Positions 19,424 to 45,545 of a stretch of 64,000 bases of DNA are shown one piece after another. The DNA comes from Streptomyces sp. NBC_00376. Its GTDB lineage: Bacteria > Actinomycetota > Actinomycetes > Streptomycetales > Streptomycetaceae. The position numbers and the translations under genes are program-made. Numbering within the stretch: position 1 is the first letter of the stretch; each line of letters opens with the position of its first letter. The DNA is taken from NCBI RefSeq assembly GCF_036077095.1, contig NZ_CP107960.1, forward strand, positions 7,502,001 to 7,566,000, in the 5' to 3' direction. Under the pieces are notes generated by a model that saw only the letters and a program-made list of their open reading frames with translations, was not told the DNA's origin and ran no database searches.

Positions 19424-19876
19424 ATGAAGCCTGCGGAATGGGCGGCTCGTCATCGATCCGGGCCGCTGGATGTTGTTGTCACCGGACTGCAATCCGATGC
19501 GCACACCTGGAATCTCATCTACATCCAACTGCTGCTCGAAGACCTCGGGCACAAGGTCGTCAATCTGGGTTCCTGCGTGCCCGAGGACGAGATCGTCGAG
19601 TCCTGCTGCAAGTTCCAGCCCGACCTCCTGGTCGTCAGCAGCGTCAACGGGCACGGCTTCAACGACGCCGAACCGCTGATCGGTGCGATCCGCTCGCGCT
19701 GGGAGCTGACCGGCCTGCCCGCGGTCATCGGCGGCAAGCTCGGCGTGTCCGGGGACGGGGAGGAAGAGGCCGACGCCCTGATGAGAGCCGGGTTCGACGC
19801 GGTCTTCCAGGACGGCGTCGACATCGCCGCCTTCGAGTCCTACGTCGACTCACTGCCCAAGGAGGTGGAACGGTGA
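19424..19876 (+). CDS. glmS: glutamate mutase small (B12-binding) subunit
   Basis: A 150-residue cobalamin-binding subunit of glutamate mutase (methylaspartate mutase sigma/S), which with the E subunit interconverts L-glutamate and 3-methylaspartate using adenosylcobalamin. It has the Rossmann-like fold markers DVVVTGLQSDAHTWN, VVSSVNGHG and VIGGKLGV. The cobalt-ligand motif, normally DxHxxG, reads DAHTWN: the His ligand and Asp are kept, the Gly is Asn. The start is uncertain: I chose the ATG giving MKPAEWAARH; an ATG seven codons upstream is possible, and neither has a strong ribosome binding site. It overlaps the E-subunit gene as GTGA and heads the central operon, so 3-methylaspartate is very probably made for the peptide. 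Confidence 0.92.
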   Translation: MKPAEWAARHRSGPLDVVVTGLQSDAHTWNLIYIQLLLEDLGHKVVNLGSCVPEDEIVESCCKFQPDLLVVSSVNGHGFNDAEPLIGAIRSRWELTGLPAVIGGKLGVSGDGEEEADALMRAGFDAVFQDGVDIAAFESYVDSLPKEVER

Positions 19877-21279
19877 CCGCGCCGGTCCAGGAGGCGCCTC
19901 CCGGGAGCCGCACCACCGTGCACCGGCGACCGCTCTCCTTCGGCCGCTTCGTCGCCGGGGCACAGGCCCGCGGCACCCTCGTGGTGCAGCCCCGCATGGG
20001 CTTCTCCGACCCCGCGCTGATGAGGGCCGGCCTGCTGGCCACCAAGGGGGCGGCCGACGCGGTCGTCGGCACCATGACCATCGACAGCTACACCCGGGTC
20101 AACGACGAGGCGTCCGCGGCCCGCGCCCTGAACGGCGGCGTCCCGCTCAACGGATTCCCCATCACCTCCTACAGCCCGCACACCTCGCGCTGGGTCCTCG
20201 ACGGTGTCCGCGACGCAGGCTTCCCGGTGCAGATCCGGCACGGCTCTGCCCGCCCCCAGCGCATCGTCGCCGCGCTGGCCCAACTGGGCCTGGACGCCAC
20301 GGAGGGCGGCCCGGTCTCCTACTGTCTGCCCTACGGACGCACCCCGCTCCTGGACTCCGTACGCAACTGGCAGGAGAGCTGCGACTTCCTGGCCGGACTG
20401 CGCTGCACCGGGGCGGAACCGCACCTGGAGACCTTCGGCGGCTGCATGCTCGGCCAGCTCTGCCCGCCCGGCCTGCTCGTCGCGATCAGCGCGCTGGAGG
20501 CGCTCTTCTTCCACCGGGCGGGGCTGCGCAGCATCTCGCTCAGCTACGCCCAGCAGACCAACGCGGACCAGGACCGCGACGCGATGCACGCCCTGCACCG
20601 GCTGGCCGGCGAGTTCCTGCCGGACACCGACTGGCACATCGTCCTCTACACCTACATGGGTCTCTATCCGCAGACCCGGCACGGCTCCCTGGACCTCCTG
20701 GAGCGCTCGGCCGAACTGGCCGTGGAGACCGGGGCGGCCCGGCTGATCGTGAAGACGGCGGCCGAGGCGCACCGCATCCCGACCGTCGCGGAGAACGTCG
20801 AGGCCCTGCGGGTCGCCGCGCGGGCCGCCGCCCGCCACCGCACGGCGACCGGCGCACACCCCCGGAACGCCCCCGACCCGTACCCCGACCCGGCGGACAA
20901 CGCCGTGTACGCCGAGGCCCGTGCCCTGGTCGACGCGGTGCTGAACCTCGACGACGACCTGGGCCAGGCCCTGCTGAAGGCGTTCGCCCGCGGGTACCTC
21001 GACGTCCCGTACTGCCTGCACCCCGACAACGCGGGCCGCACCCGGAGCCACATCGACGGGTCCGGCCGCCTCACCTGGTCCGAGATCGGGGCGATGCCCC
21101 TCGGGCCAGTCCGCGACCGCGGCCGGCGGCTCACCGCCGCCGGGCTGTTCGACGCCCTGTCGTTCGTACAGCGCCGCCACGACCGCGTCCTTCCCCAGCA
21201 CGCTTCCCGCTCCCCGCTTCCCCCGGCGGCCCGTCGCCCGGCAGCCCATCGGCAGCACACCCAGGAGGTAGCACCATGA
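19873..21279 (+). CDS. glmE: glutamate mutase large (catalytic) subunit
   Basis: A 468-residue catalytic subunit of glutamate mutase (methylaspartate mutase epsilon/E), close to the usual length of about 480. It forms the TIM-barrel site where the adenosyl radical rearranges L-glutamate to (2S,3S)-3-methylaspartate. Recognisable stretches are LVVQPRMGF near the start, NGFPITSYSP, VQIRHGSARP, the FGGCMLGQLCPPGLLVA region and SYAQQTNADQDRDAM. Start: GTG overlapping the stop of the small subunit, so the two are coupled. The stop overlaps the next gene as ATGA. Mutases of this kind outside fermentative bacteria are mostly found in clusters for methyl-Asp-containing products. Confidence 0.95.
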   Translation: MTAPVQEAPPGSRTTVHRRPLSFGRFVAGAQARGTLVVQPRMGFSDPALMRAGLLATKGAADAVVGTMTIDSYTRVNDEASAARALNGGVPLNGFPITSYSPHTSRWVLDGVRDAGFPVQIRHGSARPQRIVAALAQLGLDATEGGPVSYCLPYGRTPLLDSVRNWQESCDFLAGLRCTGAEPHLETFGGCMLGQLCPPGLLVAISALEALFFHRAGLRSISLSYAQQTNADQDRDAMHALHRLAGEFLPDTDWHIVLYTYMGLYPQTRHGSLDLLERSAELAVETGAARLIVKTAAEAHRIPTVAENVEALRVAARAAARHRTATGAHPRNAPDPYPDPADNAVYAEARALVDAVLNLDDDLGQALLKAFARGYLDVPYCLHPDNAGRTRSHIDGSGRLTWSEIGAMPLGPVRDRGRRLTAAGLFDALSFVQRRHDRVLPQHASRSPLPPAARRPAAHRQHTQEVAP

Positions 21280-22292
21280 CCAGCACGATCGCCGAGTCCG
21301 ACGGCCGCGTCGCGCCCTCGTTCCCGTCCTCTCCCGACCAGCACCTGATCGCCGAGCCGACCCGCGCCACGCTGCGGGTGCAGAGCCGGATGCTCGCGGC
21401 GACCCGCGCGTTCCTGACCGCGCAGGGCTTCCAGGAGCTGCTGCCCCCGGTCATCGGACCGGTCACCGACCCGGGCATCCGGGGCTCCAAGCAGGTGGAC
21501 GTCGACTTCTACGGCCACAAGTACAAGCTGATGACCAGCGCGATCCTCTACAAGCAGGCGTCGCTGCTGGCCTTCGACAAGATCTTCTACATCGCGCCCA
21601 ACGTCCGCCTGGAACCGCTGGAGACGGCCGTCACGCACCGCCATCTCGCCGAGTTCCACCAGATCGACGTGGAGATCCGCGACGCCCGCCGCGAGGACGC
21701 GATGGAGCTCGCCGAGCGGCTCGTCGCCCATGTCGTCGACGAGGTCGTCCGCGAGATGCCCGCGGACCTGGAGCTCCTCGGCCGGGACCGGGACGCCTTC
21801 CGCGAGGTGGTCCGGGGGGCGTTCGACCGCACCACGCACAAGGAGGCCACCGCGGACCTGGTGGCGCTCGGCCACCCGCAGGACCCGGGCGCCGAGATCG
21901 ACTGGGAGGGCGAGGAGATCCTCTCCGCGAAGACCAGCCGCCCGTTCTTCGTCGTCGACTACCCCAAGGGTTCGCGGGGCTTCTACGACCAGGAGGACGC
22001 CGACCGCCCCGGCATCCTCCGCAACTTCGACCTGATCGCCCCCGAGGGCTACGGCGAACTGGCCAGTGGCAGCGAACGCGAGCACGACTACGCGGCCCTG
22101 GTCACCCGGATGCGCGAGACCGGCGAGAACCCTGCCAAGTACGGCTGGTACCTCGACCTGGCCCGCCGCGGCATCCCCGCCAGCTCCGGCTTCGGCATCG
22201 GCCTGGAGCGCTTCACCCGGTACGTCACCGGGCGCACCGCCGCCTGGGAGGCCAGTGCCTACCCGAAGCTCCCCGGCGTGGTGTCCGCATGA
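21276..22292 (+). CDS. AsnRS-derived asparagine-synthetase-like (amidating) enzyme
   Basis: A 338-residue class II aminoacyl-tRNA-synthetase-fold protein with the catalytic core of an Asp/AsnRS but no anticodon-binding domain. Motif 2 is visible as APNVRLEP...[15 protein letters not shown] and motif 3 as GFGIGLERF. Free-standing cores of this type include archaeal asparagine synthetase, which activates aspartate as an adenylate and amidates it with ammonia, and paralogues that activate unusual amino acids. Sitting directly after glutamate mutase with ATGA overlaps on both sides, it plausibly activates 3-methylaspartate and turns it into 3-methylasparagine. Alternatives are activation for another acceptor, or loading a carrier protein. 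It is not expected to charge tRNA. Confidence 0.8.
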   Translation: MTSTIAESDGRVAPSFPSSPDQHLIAEPTRATLRVQSRMLAATRAFLTAQGFQELLPPVIGPVTDPGIRGSKQVDVDFYGHKYKLMTSAILYKQASLLAFDKIFYIAPNVRLEPLETAVTHRHLAEFHQIDVEIRDARREDAMELAERLVAHVVDEVVREMPADLELLGRDRDAFREVVRGAFDRTTHKEATADLVALGHPQDPGAEIDWEGEEILSAKTSRPFFVVDYPKGSRGFYDQEDADRPGILRNFDLIAPEGYGELASGSEREHDYAALVTRMRETGENPAKYGWYLDLARRGIPASSGFGIGLERFTRYVTGRTAAWEASAYPKLPGVVSA

Positions 22293-23557
22293 GCACCGTA
22301 CTGAGCGCCGAGGGCTTCCCCGAGGAACAGGTGCGGCACCGGGCCAGGGCCGGAGCGGCTGGGGCCTTCCCCGCGCTGGAGTCCTACGGCAGCGGCCTGC
22401 TGGGCGCGGTCCCGGCCGGCCAGGACGCGTACGACCTGCTGGAGCGCGCCCGGATCGTGCCCCCGGTGTTCATGCCGGAGCGGCTGAAGAAGCTCATCGA
22501 CCTGGCCCGCGAACCGCTGTACACGGACGTCGAACTGGACACGCGGGTCGGCGGGTTCGCCTCCCGGCTGCCGCTCTACGTGTCCGCGTTCGGCTCGACC
22601 CAGGTCGCCAGCCACGACCTGGGCGAGGCGGCCGGACGGCAGGCCGGACAGCTCGGCATCCCGATGGTCATCGGGGAGAACGTGGTGCCGGTCAACGGAT
22701 TCCGCGCCGCCGCCGACTCCGGAGTCTCCCCGCTGCTCGGCCGGATCGCCGCCTACACGGGTGCCGCCGACGACGAGCACGGCGGCGTGGTGGTGCAGCA
22801 GTCCACCGAGGACGCCGACGCGGAGGTGTGGAACCTGGTCTACAGCGACCCGGTGTCCGAACCGCTGCTCGCCACCGGCCGGCTCGCCTTCGAGCTGAAG
22901 GTCGGCCAGGGCGCGAAGCCGGGGCTCGGCGGACTCACCGTCCTGGGCCGCGAGGCCGGCGGGAGGGTCGCCGAACAGTACGCCATGGAGCCGGTGTTCG
23001 GCGCCGACAGCGACTCGGTGCTGCGGATCAGCAGCCCCGGCACCTTCACCGAGGAGATCCTGCGCCAGCAGATCCGGCTCATGCGGAACAACTTCCCCCG
23101 CGTGAAGGTGTGGGTGAAGCTGCACCCCGGCCGCGACGTGGCCCACGCCGCGGCCACCGCCTGGGCGGCCGGCGCGGACTCCGTCACCGTGGACGGCGCG
23201 GAGGGCGGCACCGCGTGGGCGCCGACCGCCTTCCTCGGCCAGGTGGGGCTCCCGCTCGGCGAGTGCCTCACCCGCATCGGCCGCACCGACCACTGTCTGC
23301 TCGCCAGCGGGCGGATCTGGGAAGGCGGCAGGGCAGCGAAGGCTCTGGCGCTCGGCGCCCGCGCCGTCGGCCTCGGCCGGGCCGCACTGCTCGCCGTGGA
23401 CGAGGACGCCGAAGCCGGGCTGGTCCGGCTGGTCGAGTCCATCGCCCTGGAACTCCGGCTGCTGATCAGCTCCGTCGGCAAGTACCACGCGAACGCCCTG
23501 GAAGCGGACGACGTCCTGCTGCCGGACGCCGCAGCGACGGCCTCACGCACCGGCTGA
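22289..23557 (+). CDS. FMN-binding glutamate-synthase-like protein
   Basis: A 422-residue protein of the FMN-binding glutamate synthase (GltB central/FMN domain) family. Barrel motifs include PLYVSAFGS near residue 90, [26 protein letters not shown], and the phosphate-binding [15 protein letters not shown]. The cysteine cluster that holds the [3Fe-4S] centre in full glutamate synthases is not seen, nor is a glutaminase domain. In full enzymes the FMN domain reduces an imino acid; here the substrate is unknown. Its ATGA overlap with the amidase-like gene suggests it acts on, or supplies nitrogen for, the methylaspartate branch. A role as a flavin oxidoreductase on the resulting amino acid is equally possible. 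Confidence 0.75.
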   Translation: MSTVLSAEGFPEEQVRHRARAGAAGAFPALESYGSGLLGAVPAGQDAYDLLERARIVPPVFMPERLKKLIDLAREPLYTDVELDTRVGGFASRLPLYVSAFGSTQVASHDLGEAAGRQAGQLGIPMVIGENVVPVNGFRAAADSGVSPLLGRIAAYTGAADDEHGGVVVQQSTEDADAEVWNLVYSDPVSEPLLATGRLAFELKVGQGAKPGLGGLTVLGREAGGRVAEQYAMEPVFGADSDSVLRISSPGTFTEEILRQQIRLMRNNFPRVKVWVKLHPGRDVAHAAATAWAAGADSVTVDGAEGGTAWAPTAFLGQVGLPLGECLTRIGRTDHCLLASGRIWEGGRAAKALALGARAVGLGRAALLAVDEDAEAGLVRLVESIALELRLLISSVGKYHANALEADDVLLPDAAATASRTG

Positions 23558-23688
23558 CTCCCCATCCCACTTGCCCCACCACTCCACTTCGCCCCATTCG
23601 CACCATCCGCACGTCATCCACCGTGGCTCCGTCGGTCTCCCGGCACGCCGCGAGACCACGAGATCCGAGCTACCAAGAAGGTGTCGAG

Positions 23689-42128
<18,440 letters not shown>

Positions 42129-42144
42129 CTCACAGCCGCACCCG

Positions 42145-42181
42145 GGTGCCCGGCTCCGCCACGACGGCGGACCCGGGCACC
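42145..42181 (+). terminator. hairpin terminator after the thioesterase NRPS
   Basis: A 16-base-pair stem with one mismatch (42145-42160 with 42166-42181) and a five-base loop, followed by TTCG. It separates the central operon from the diamino-acid operon that starts at 42315. Confidence 0.85.
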
Positions 42182-42314
42182 TTCGCGTGCGCCGCCGCCC
42201 CCGGGCCCCTAATTGCCCGCGGGCTGCCGCTCATGCCGCCGGGCGGCAGGTTCCGGCCTGCATAGCGTGAAGCCATCCGCAGGCCACGGCTCCCGGCGAC
42301 AGAAAGTCAAGGAA

Positions 42315-43232
42315 ATGGTTGATCATTCCGGCTGGCGTGTCGGGGTAGCTTCAGCCCCCGTCCACCACGGCGAGATCCTGCAAGGCGTGTTCACCGGCGA
42401 CGGCGGGCTCACCCGAGGTCTCGTCACACTTCCCTGCACCATTCACGCGACCCGCGCGACCTTCATCCCCGCTCCCGGCGCCGAGGTCACCGTGACGCCG
42501 GACTGGAAGGGCAAGGCACGGCGCGCGGCGGAACTCGCGGTACGAGCCGTGACGCCGCCGGGCGCCGAACTGCCGGGCGGTCACCTCGACCTCACCGGCG
42601 ATGTACCGCTGTGCCGGGGCTTCGGCTCCTCCACGAGCGATGTGCTCGCGGCCATCTGGGCGGTGAAGGACGCCTTCGTCAGCCCGCTGCCGCCGCAGGA
42701 CGTCGCCCGGATCGCGGTCCGCGCGGAGACCGCCTCCGACTCCCTCATGTTCGAGGAGTCCACCGTCCTGTTCGCCCAGCGCGAGGGCACGGTCATCGAG
42801 GACTTCGGCTACCGGATGCCGGCCCTGCGGGTCCTCGGCTTCGGCTCGCGCCCCGAGAACGGCGGGCGGGGCGTGGACACACTGACCCTCTCACCGGCCC
42901 GGTACGGGCAGGACGAGATCGACCTCTTCACCCGGCTGCAGGCCATGCTCCGGGAGGCCATTCAGATGAAGGACGTGGCCCTGCTCGGCTCCGTGGCCAC
43001 GGCCAGCACGGAGATCAACCAGCGTCATCTGCCGATCCCGGACCTCGACCGCATCCGGGACATCGCGCGGACCACCGGGGCCGTCGGCGTACAGGCGGCA
43101 CACAGCGGGGACATCGCCGGCCTCCTCTTCGACCGGGACGACCCCGAGGTCGAGGCGCGGACCGGCCTGGCCCAGGACCTCCTGCAAGAGCTCGGAATTC
43201 ACGAGCAGTGGAACTACACAACGGGTGACTGA
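42315..43232 (+). CDS. GHMP kinase, L-threonine-kinase-like
   Basis: A 305-residue kinase of the GHMP superfamily, most like the PduX type that phosphorylates the hydroxyl of L-threonine. Visible features are VASAPVHHGEILQGVF at the start, the ATP loop LCRGFGSSTSDVLAA (family PxxxGLGSSAA variant), and the C-terminal glycine-rich VGVQAAHSGDIAGLLF. O-phospho-L-threonine (or a related O-phospho amino acid) is the expected product. It would be the substrate for the PLP enzyme encoded three bases downstream, which needs a beta leaving group. Start: ATG after CAAGGA at close spacing; the open frame upstream lacks a better site. It is the first gene of an operon running at least to 48297. Confidence 0.82.
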   Translation: MVDHSGWRVGVASAPVHHGEILQGVFTGDGGLTRGLVTLPCTIHATRATFIPAPGAEVTVTPDWKGKARRAAELAVRAVTPPGAELPGGHLDLTGDVPLCRGFGSSTSDVLAAIWAVKDAFVSPLPPQDVARIAVRAETASDSLMFEESTVLFAQREGTVIEDFGYRMPALRVLGFGSRPENGGRGVDTLTLSPARYGQDEIDLFTRLQAMLREAIQMKDVALLGSVATASTEINQRHLPIPDLDRIRDIARTTGAVGVQAAHSGDIAGLLFDRDDPEVEARTGLAQDLLQELGIHEQWNYTTGD

Positions 43233-43233
43233 C

Positions 43234-44283
43234 ATGACGACGACGACCCTCCCCAAGGCTCACTCCTCGATCGTGGAGGCGACGGAGCTGCCACGCATCA
43301 TCAAGGTGACCGACAACCTCTACGCGGCGGCCTTCAGCCTGATGAAGCTGCTGCCCGCCCGCTACATACTCGACCGCGCCGAGGCCGCCGGCCTGATCTC
43401 CCCGGGCACCCGGATCATCGAGACCTCCTCCGGCACCTTCGCCCTGGGCCTGGCCATGGTCTGCCGCCTGCGCGGCTACCCGCTGACCATCGTCGGCGAC
43501 TCGGCGATCGACCGGGACCTGCGCACCCGGCTCGAAATGCTCGGCACGACGGTGGAGATCGTCGAGCACACCGGCCAGCCCGGCGGCATCCAGGGCGCCA
43601 GGCTCGCCCGCGTGGCCGAGCTGCGCCGACAGCACCCGGACGCCTTCGTCCCCGGCCAGTACGACAACCCCGACAACCCGGGCGCGTACGGCATCGTCGC
43701 CGACCTGATCGGCAGCACCGTCGGCACCGTGGACTGCCTGGTCGGCCCGGTCGGTTCGGGCGGCTCCACCGGCGGACTCGCCGCCGCGCTGCGCCAGACC
43801 GGCCCCGCACTGCACCTGGTCGGCGTCGACACCCAGGGCAGCATCATCTTCGGCAGCCCGGACGGGCCGCGCACGCTGCGCGGGCTCGGCAGCAGCATCC
43901 ACCCGGGCAACGTCAAGCACGCCGCGTACGACGAGGTCCACTGGGTCACGGCCCCCGAGGCCTTCCACGCCACCCACGAGCTCTACCGCGCACACGGCCT
44001 GTTCATGGGCCCGACCAGTGGTGCCTCCTTCCAGGTGGCGTCGTGGTGGGCCGAGCAGAACCCGGCGAGCACCGTCGTGATGGTGCTCCCCGACGAGGGC
44101 TACCGCTACCAGTCCACCGTCTACAACGACAACTGGCTGCGCGAGCAGGGGATCGTCCCCGCCCCCGCCGTCGGCGGCCCGCTCACCGTCGAGCACCCGC
44201 TGGACGCCACCGCCGCCTGGTCCAGGCTGCTGTGGGCCCGCCGCGGCTTCGACGACGTGGTGATGCCGGTGGTCGGCTCATGA
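43234..44283 (+). CDS. cysteine-synthase-like PLP beta-replacement enzyme
   Basis: A 349-residue fold-type II PLP enzyme related to cysteine synthase. The PLP lysine aligns at SLMKLLPARY, 12 residues before the AEAAG segment, as in CysK. The substrate loop normally TSGNTG reads SSGTFALGLA, and the phosphate-binding glycine loop is GPVGSGGSTGG. CysK relatives such as SbnA (O-phosphoserine with glutamate) and aspergillomarasmine synthase (aspartate as nucleophile) form C-N bonds to make diamino acids. After a threonine-kinase-like gene and with a lyase of the argininosuccinase type downstream, I infer attack of an amino donor, probably aspartate, on O-phosphothreonine. The stop overlaps the next gene (ATGA). 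A GTG three codons upstream is an alternative start. Confidence 0.85.
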   Translation: MTTTTLPKAHSSIVEATELPRIIKVTDNLYAAAFSLMKLLPARYILDRAEAAGLISPGTRIIETSSGTFALGLAMVCRLRGYPLTIVGDSAIDRDLRTRLEMLGTTVEIVEHTGQPGGIQGARLARVAELRRQHPDAFVPGQYDNPDNPGAYGIVADLIGSTVGTVDCLVGPVGSGGSTGGLAAALRQTGPALHLVGVDTQGSIIFGSPDGPRTLRGLGSSIHPGNVKHAAYDEVHWVTAPEAFHATHELYRAHGLFMGPTSGASFQVASWWAEQNPASTVVMVLPDEGYRYQSTVYNDNWLREQGIVPAPAVGGPLTVEHPLDATAAWSRLLWARRGFDDVVMPVVGS

Positions 44284-45545
44284 ACGAGCGCCTGCTGCTC
44301 CTGGTGGAGAGCAACACCACCGGTACCGGACGGCTGTTCGCCAGGCGCGCGGCCGAGCTGGGTGTGGTGCCCGTGCTCCTGTGCGCGGACCCGGACCGCT
44401 ACCCGTACGCCGCCGAGGACCGGCTGCGCACCGTCGTCGTGGACACCTCCGACGAGACCGCGCTGTGGGCGGCCGTCCGCACCCTGGAGGACGGCGCCGC
44501 CATCGCGGGCGTCCTGACCAGCTCCGAATACTACGTGCCGACCGCCGCCGCCCTCGCCTACCGGCTCGGACTGCCCGGCCCCTCGGCCGAAGCCGTCCGC
44601 GCCTGCCGCGACAAGGCCGAACAGCGCCGGATGCTCACCGACGCGGGCGTCGGATCGCCGGACTTCGCCGTCGTCCGCGAGGTCCCCGACGCACTCGCCG
44701 CGGCCCGCTCCATCGGACTGCCCGTGGTGGTCAAACCGGTGCAGGGGTCGGGGAGTCTGGGCGTACGGCTCTGCACCGACCTCGACCAGGTCGCCGAGCA
44801 CGCCGGGACGCTGCTCGCCGCCACCGTGAACGAACGGGGCATCGCCGCACCGAGCCGGATCCTGGTCGAGGAGTACCTGACCGGACCGGAGTACTCCGTC
44901 GAGGTGTTCGGCACCGACGCCGTCGTCACCGTCGCCAAGCACGTCGGCGCGCTGCCGGTCTTCGTCGAGATCGGCCACGACGTGCCGGCCGCCCTCCCCG
45001 GCGAACAGGAGATCGCCCTGCGCGAGTCCGCGGTACGCGCCGTGCGGGCGCTCGGCCTCGGCTGGGGAGCCGCCCACGTGGAGCTCCGTCTGACCGGGCC
45101 CCGGACCGCCCAGGTCATCGAGGTCAACCCCAGGCTGGCCGGCGGAATGATCCCCGAACTGGTCCGCAGGGCCTGCGGGATCGACCTGGTCCGCGCCCAG
45201 GTGCTGGCCGCCCTCGGTACCGCTCCCGAGCTGGAACGCACCGGATACGCCCGCGCCTCGATCCGCTTCCTCACCGCGGAACAGGACGGCATCGTCGCCC
45301 GGTCCGCCGCACTGACCGAAGCCGCGGCCAGGGCCCGCACGGTCCCTGGCACCGTCGAGGCGGTGCTCTACCGCGCCCCGGGCGAACCCGTCGGTCCCGC
45401 CGAGGACTTCCGGGGCCGCGTCGGCCACGCCATCGCCGTCGCCGACCGCTCGGTACGGGCGGCCGAGGCCGCCGACCGGGCCGTGGCGCTGCTCGGCGAG
45501 GCCGTGACCTACGCGGACCTGCACACACAGGAGGCATTCGCATGA
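44280..45545 (+). CDS. ATP-grasp carboxylate-amine ligase
   Basis: A 421-residue ATP-grasp enzyme of the CarB/biotin-carboxylase-like amino-acid ligase type. An N-terminal Rossmann-like domain (LLLVESNTTGTGRLFARRA) precedes the grasp core: PVVVKPVQGSGSLGV near 145-160 for ATP binding, ILVEEYLTGPEYSVEVF, and the metal-binding VIEVNPRLAGG. Such enzymes activate a carboxylate as acyl phosphate for attack by an amine. It lies between the PLP enzyme and the lyase with ATGA overlaps on both sides, so it should act in the same pathway, perhaps joining aspartate to an intermediate before the lyase removes fumarate, or making a dipeptide precursor. It is not a RimK-type peptide-modifying ligase. Confidence 0.88.
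   Translation: MNERLLLLVESNTTGTGRLFARRAAELGVVPVLLCADPDRYPYAAEDRLRTVVVDTSDETALWAAVRTLEDGAAIAGVLTSSEYYVPTAAALAYRLGLPGPSAEAVRACRDKAEQRRMLTDAGVGSPDFAVVREVPDALAAARSIGLPVVVKPVQGSGSLGVRLCTDLDQVAEHAGTLLAATVNERGIAAPSRILVEEYLTGPEYSVEVFGTDAVVTVAKHVGALPVFVEIGHDVPAALPGEQEIALRESAVRAVRALGLGWGAAHVELRLTGPRTAQVIEVNPRLAGGMIPELVRRACGIDLVRAQVLAALGTAPELERTGYARASIRFLTAEQDGIVARSAALTEAAARARTVPGTVEAVLYRAPGEPVGPAEDFRGRVGHAIAVADRSVRAAEAADRAVALLGEAVTYADLHTQEAFA

Noticed and set aside
44280..45545. ATP-grasp enzyme as a graspetide-type ligase acting on the DDKGPT peptide
   Set aside because: It has the CarB-like amino-acid ligase layout, overlaps metabolic genes on both sides and lies 32 kb from the peptide gene.
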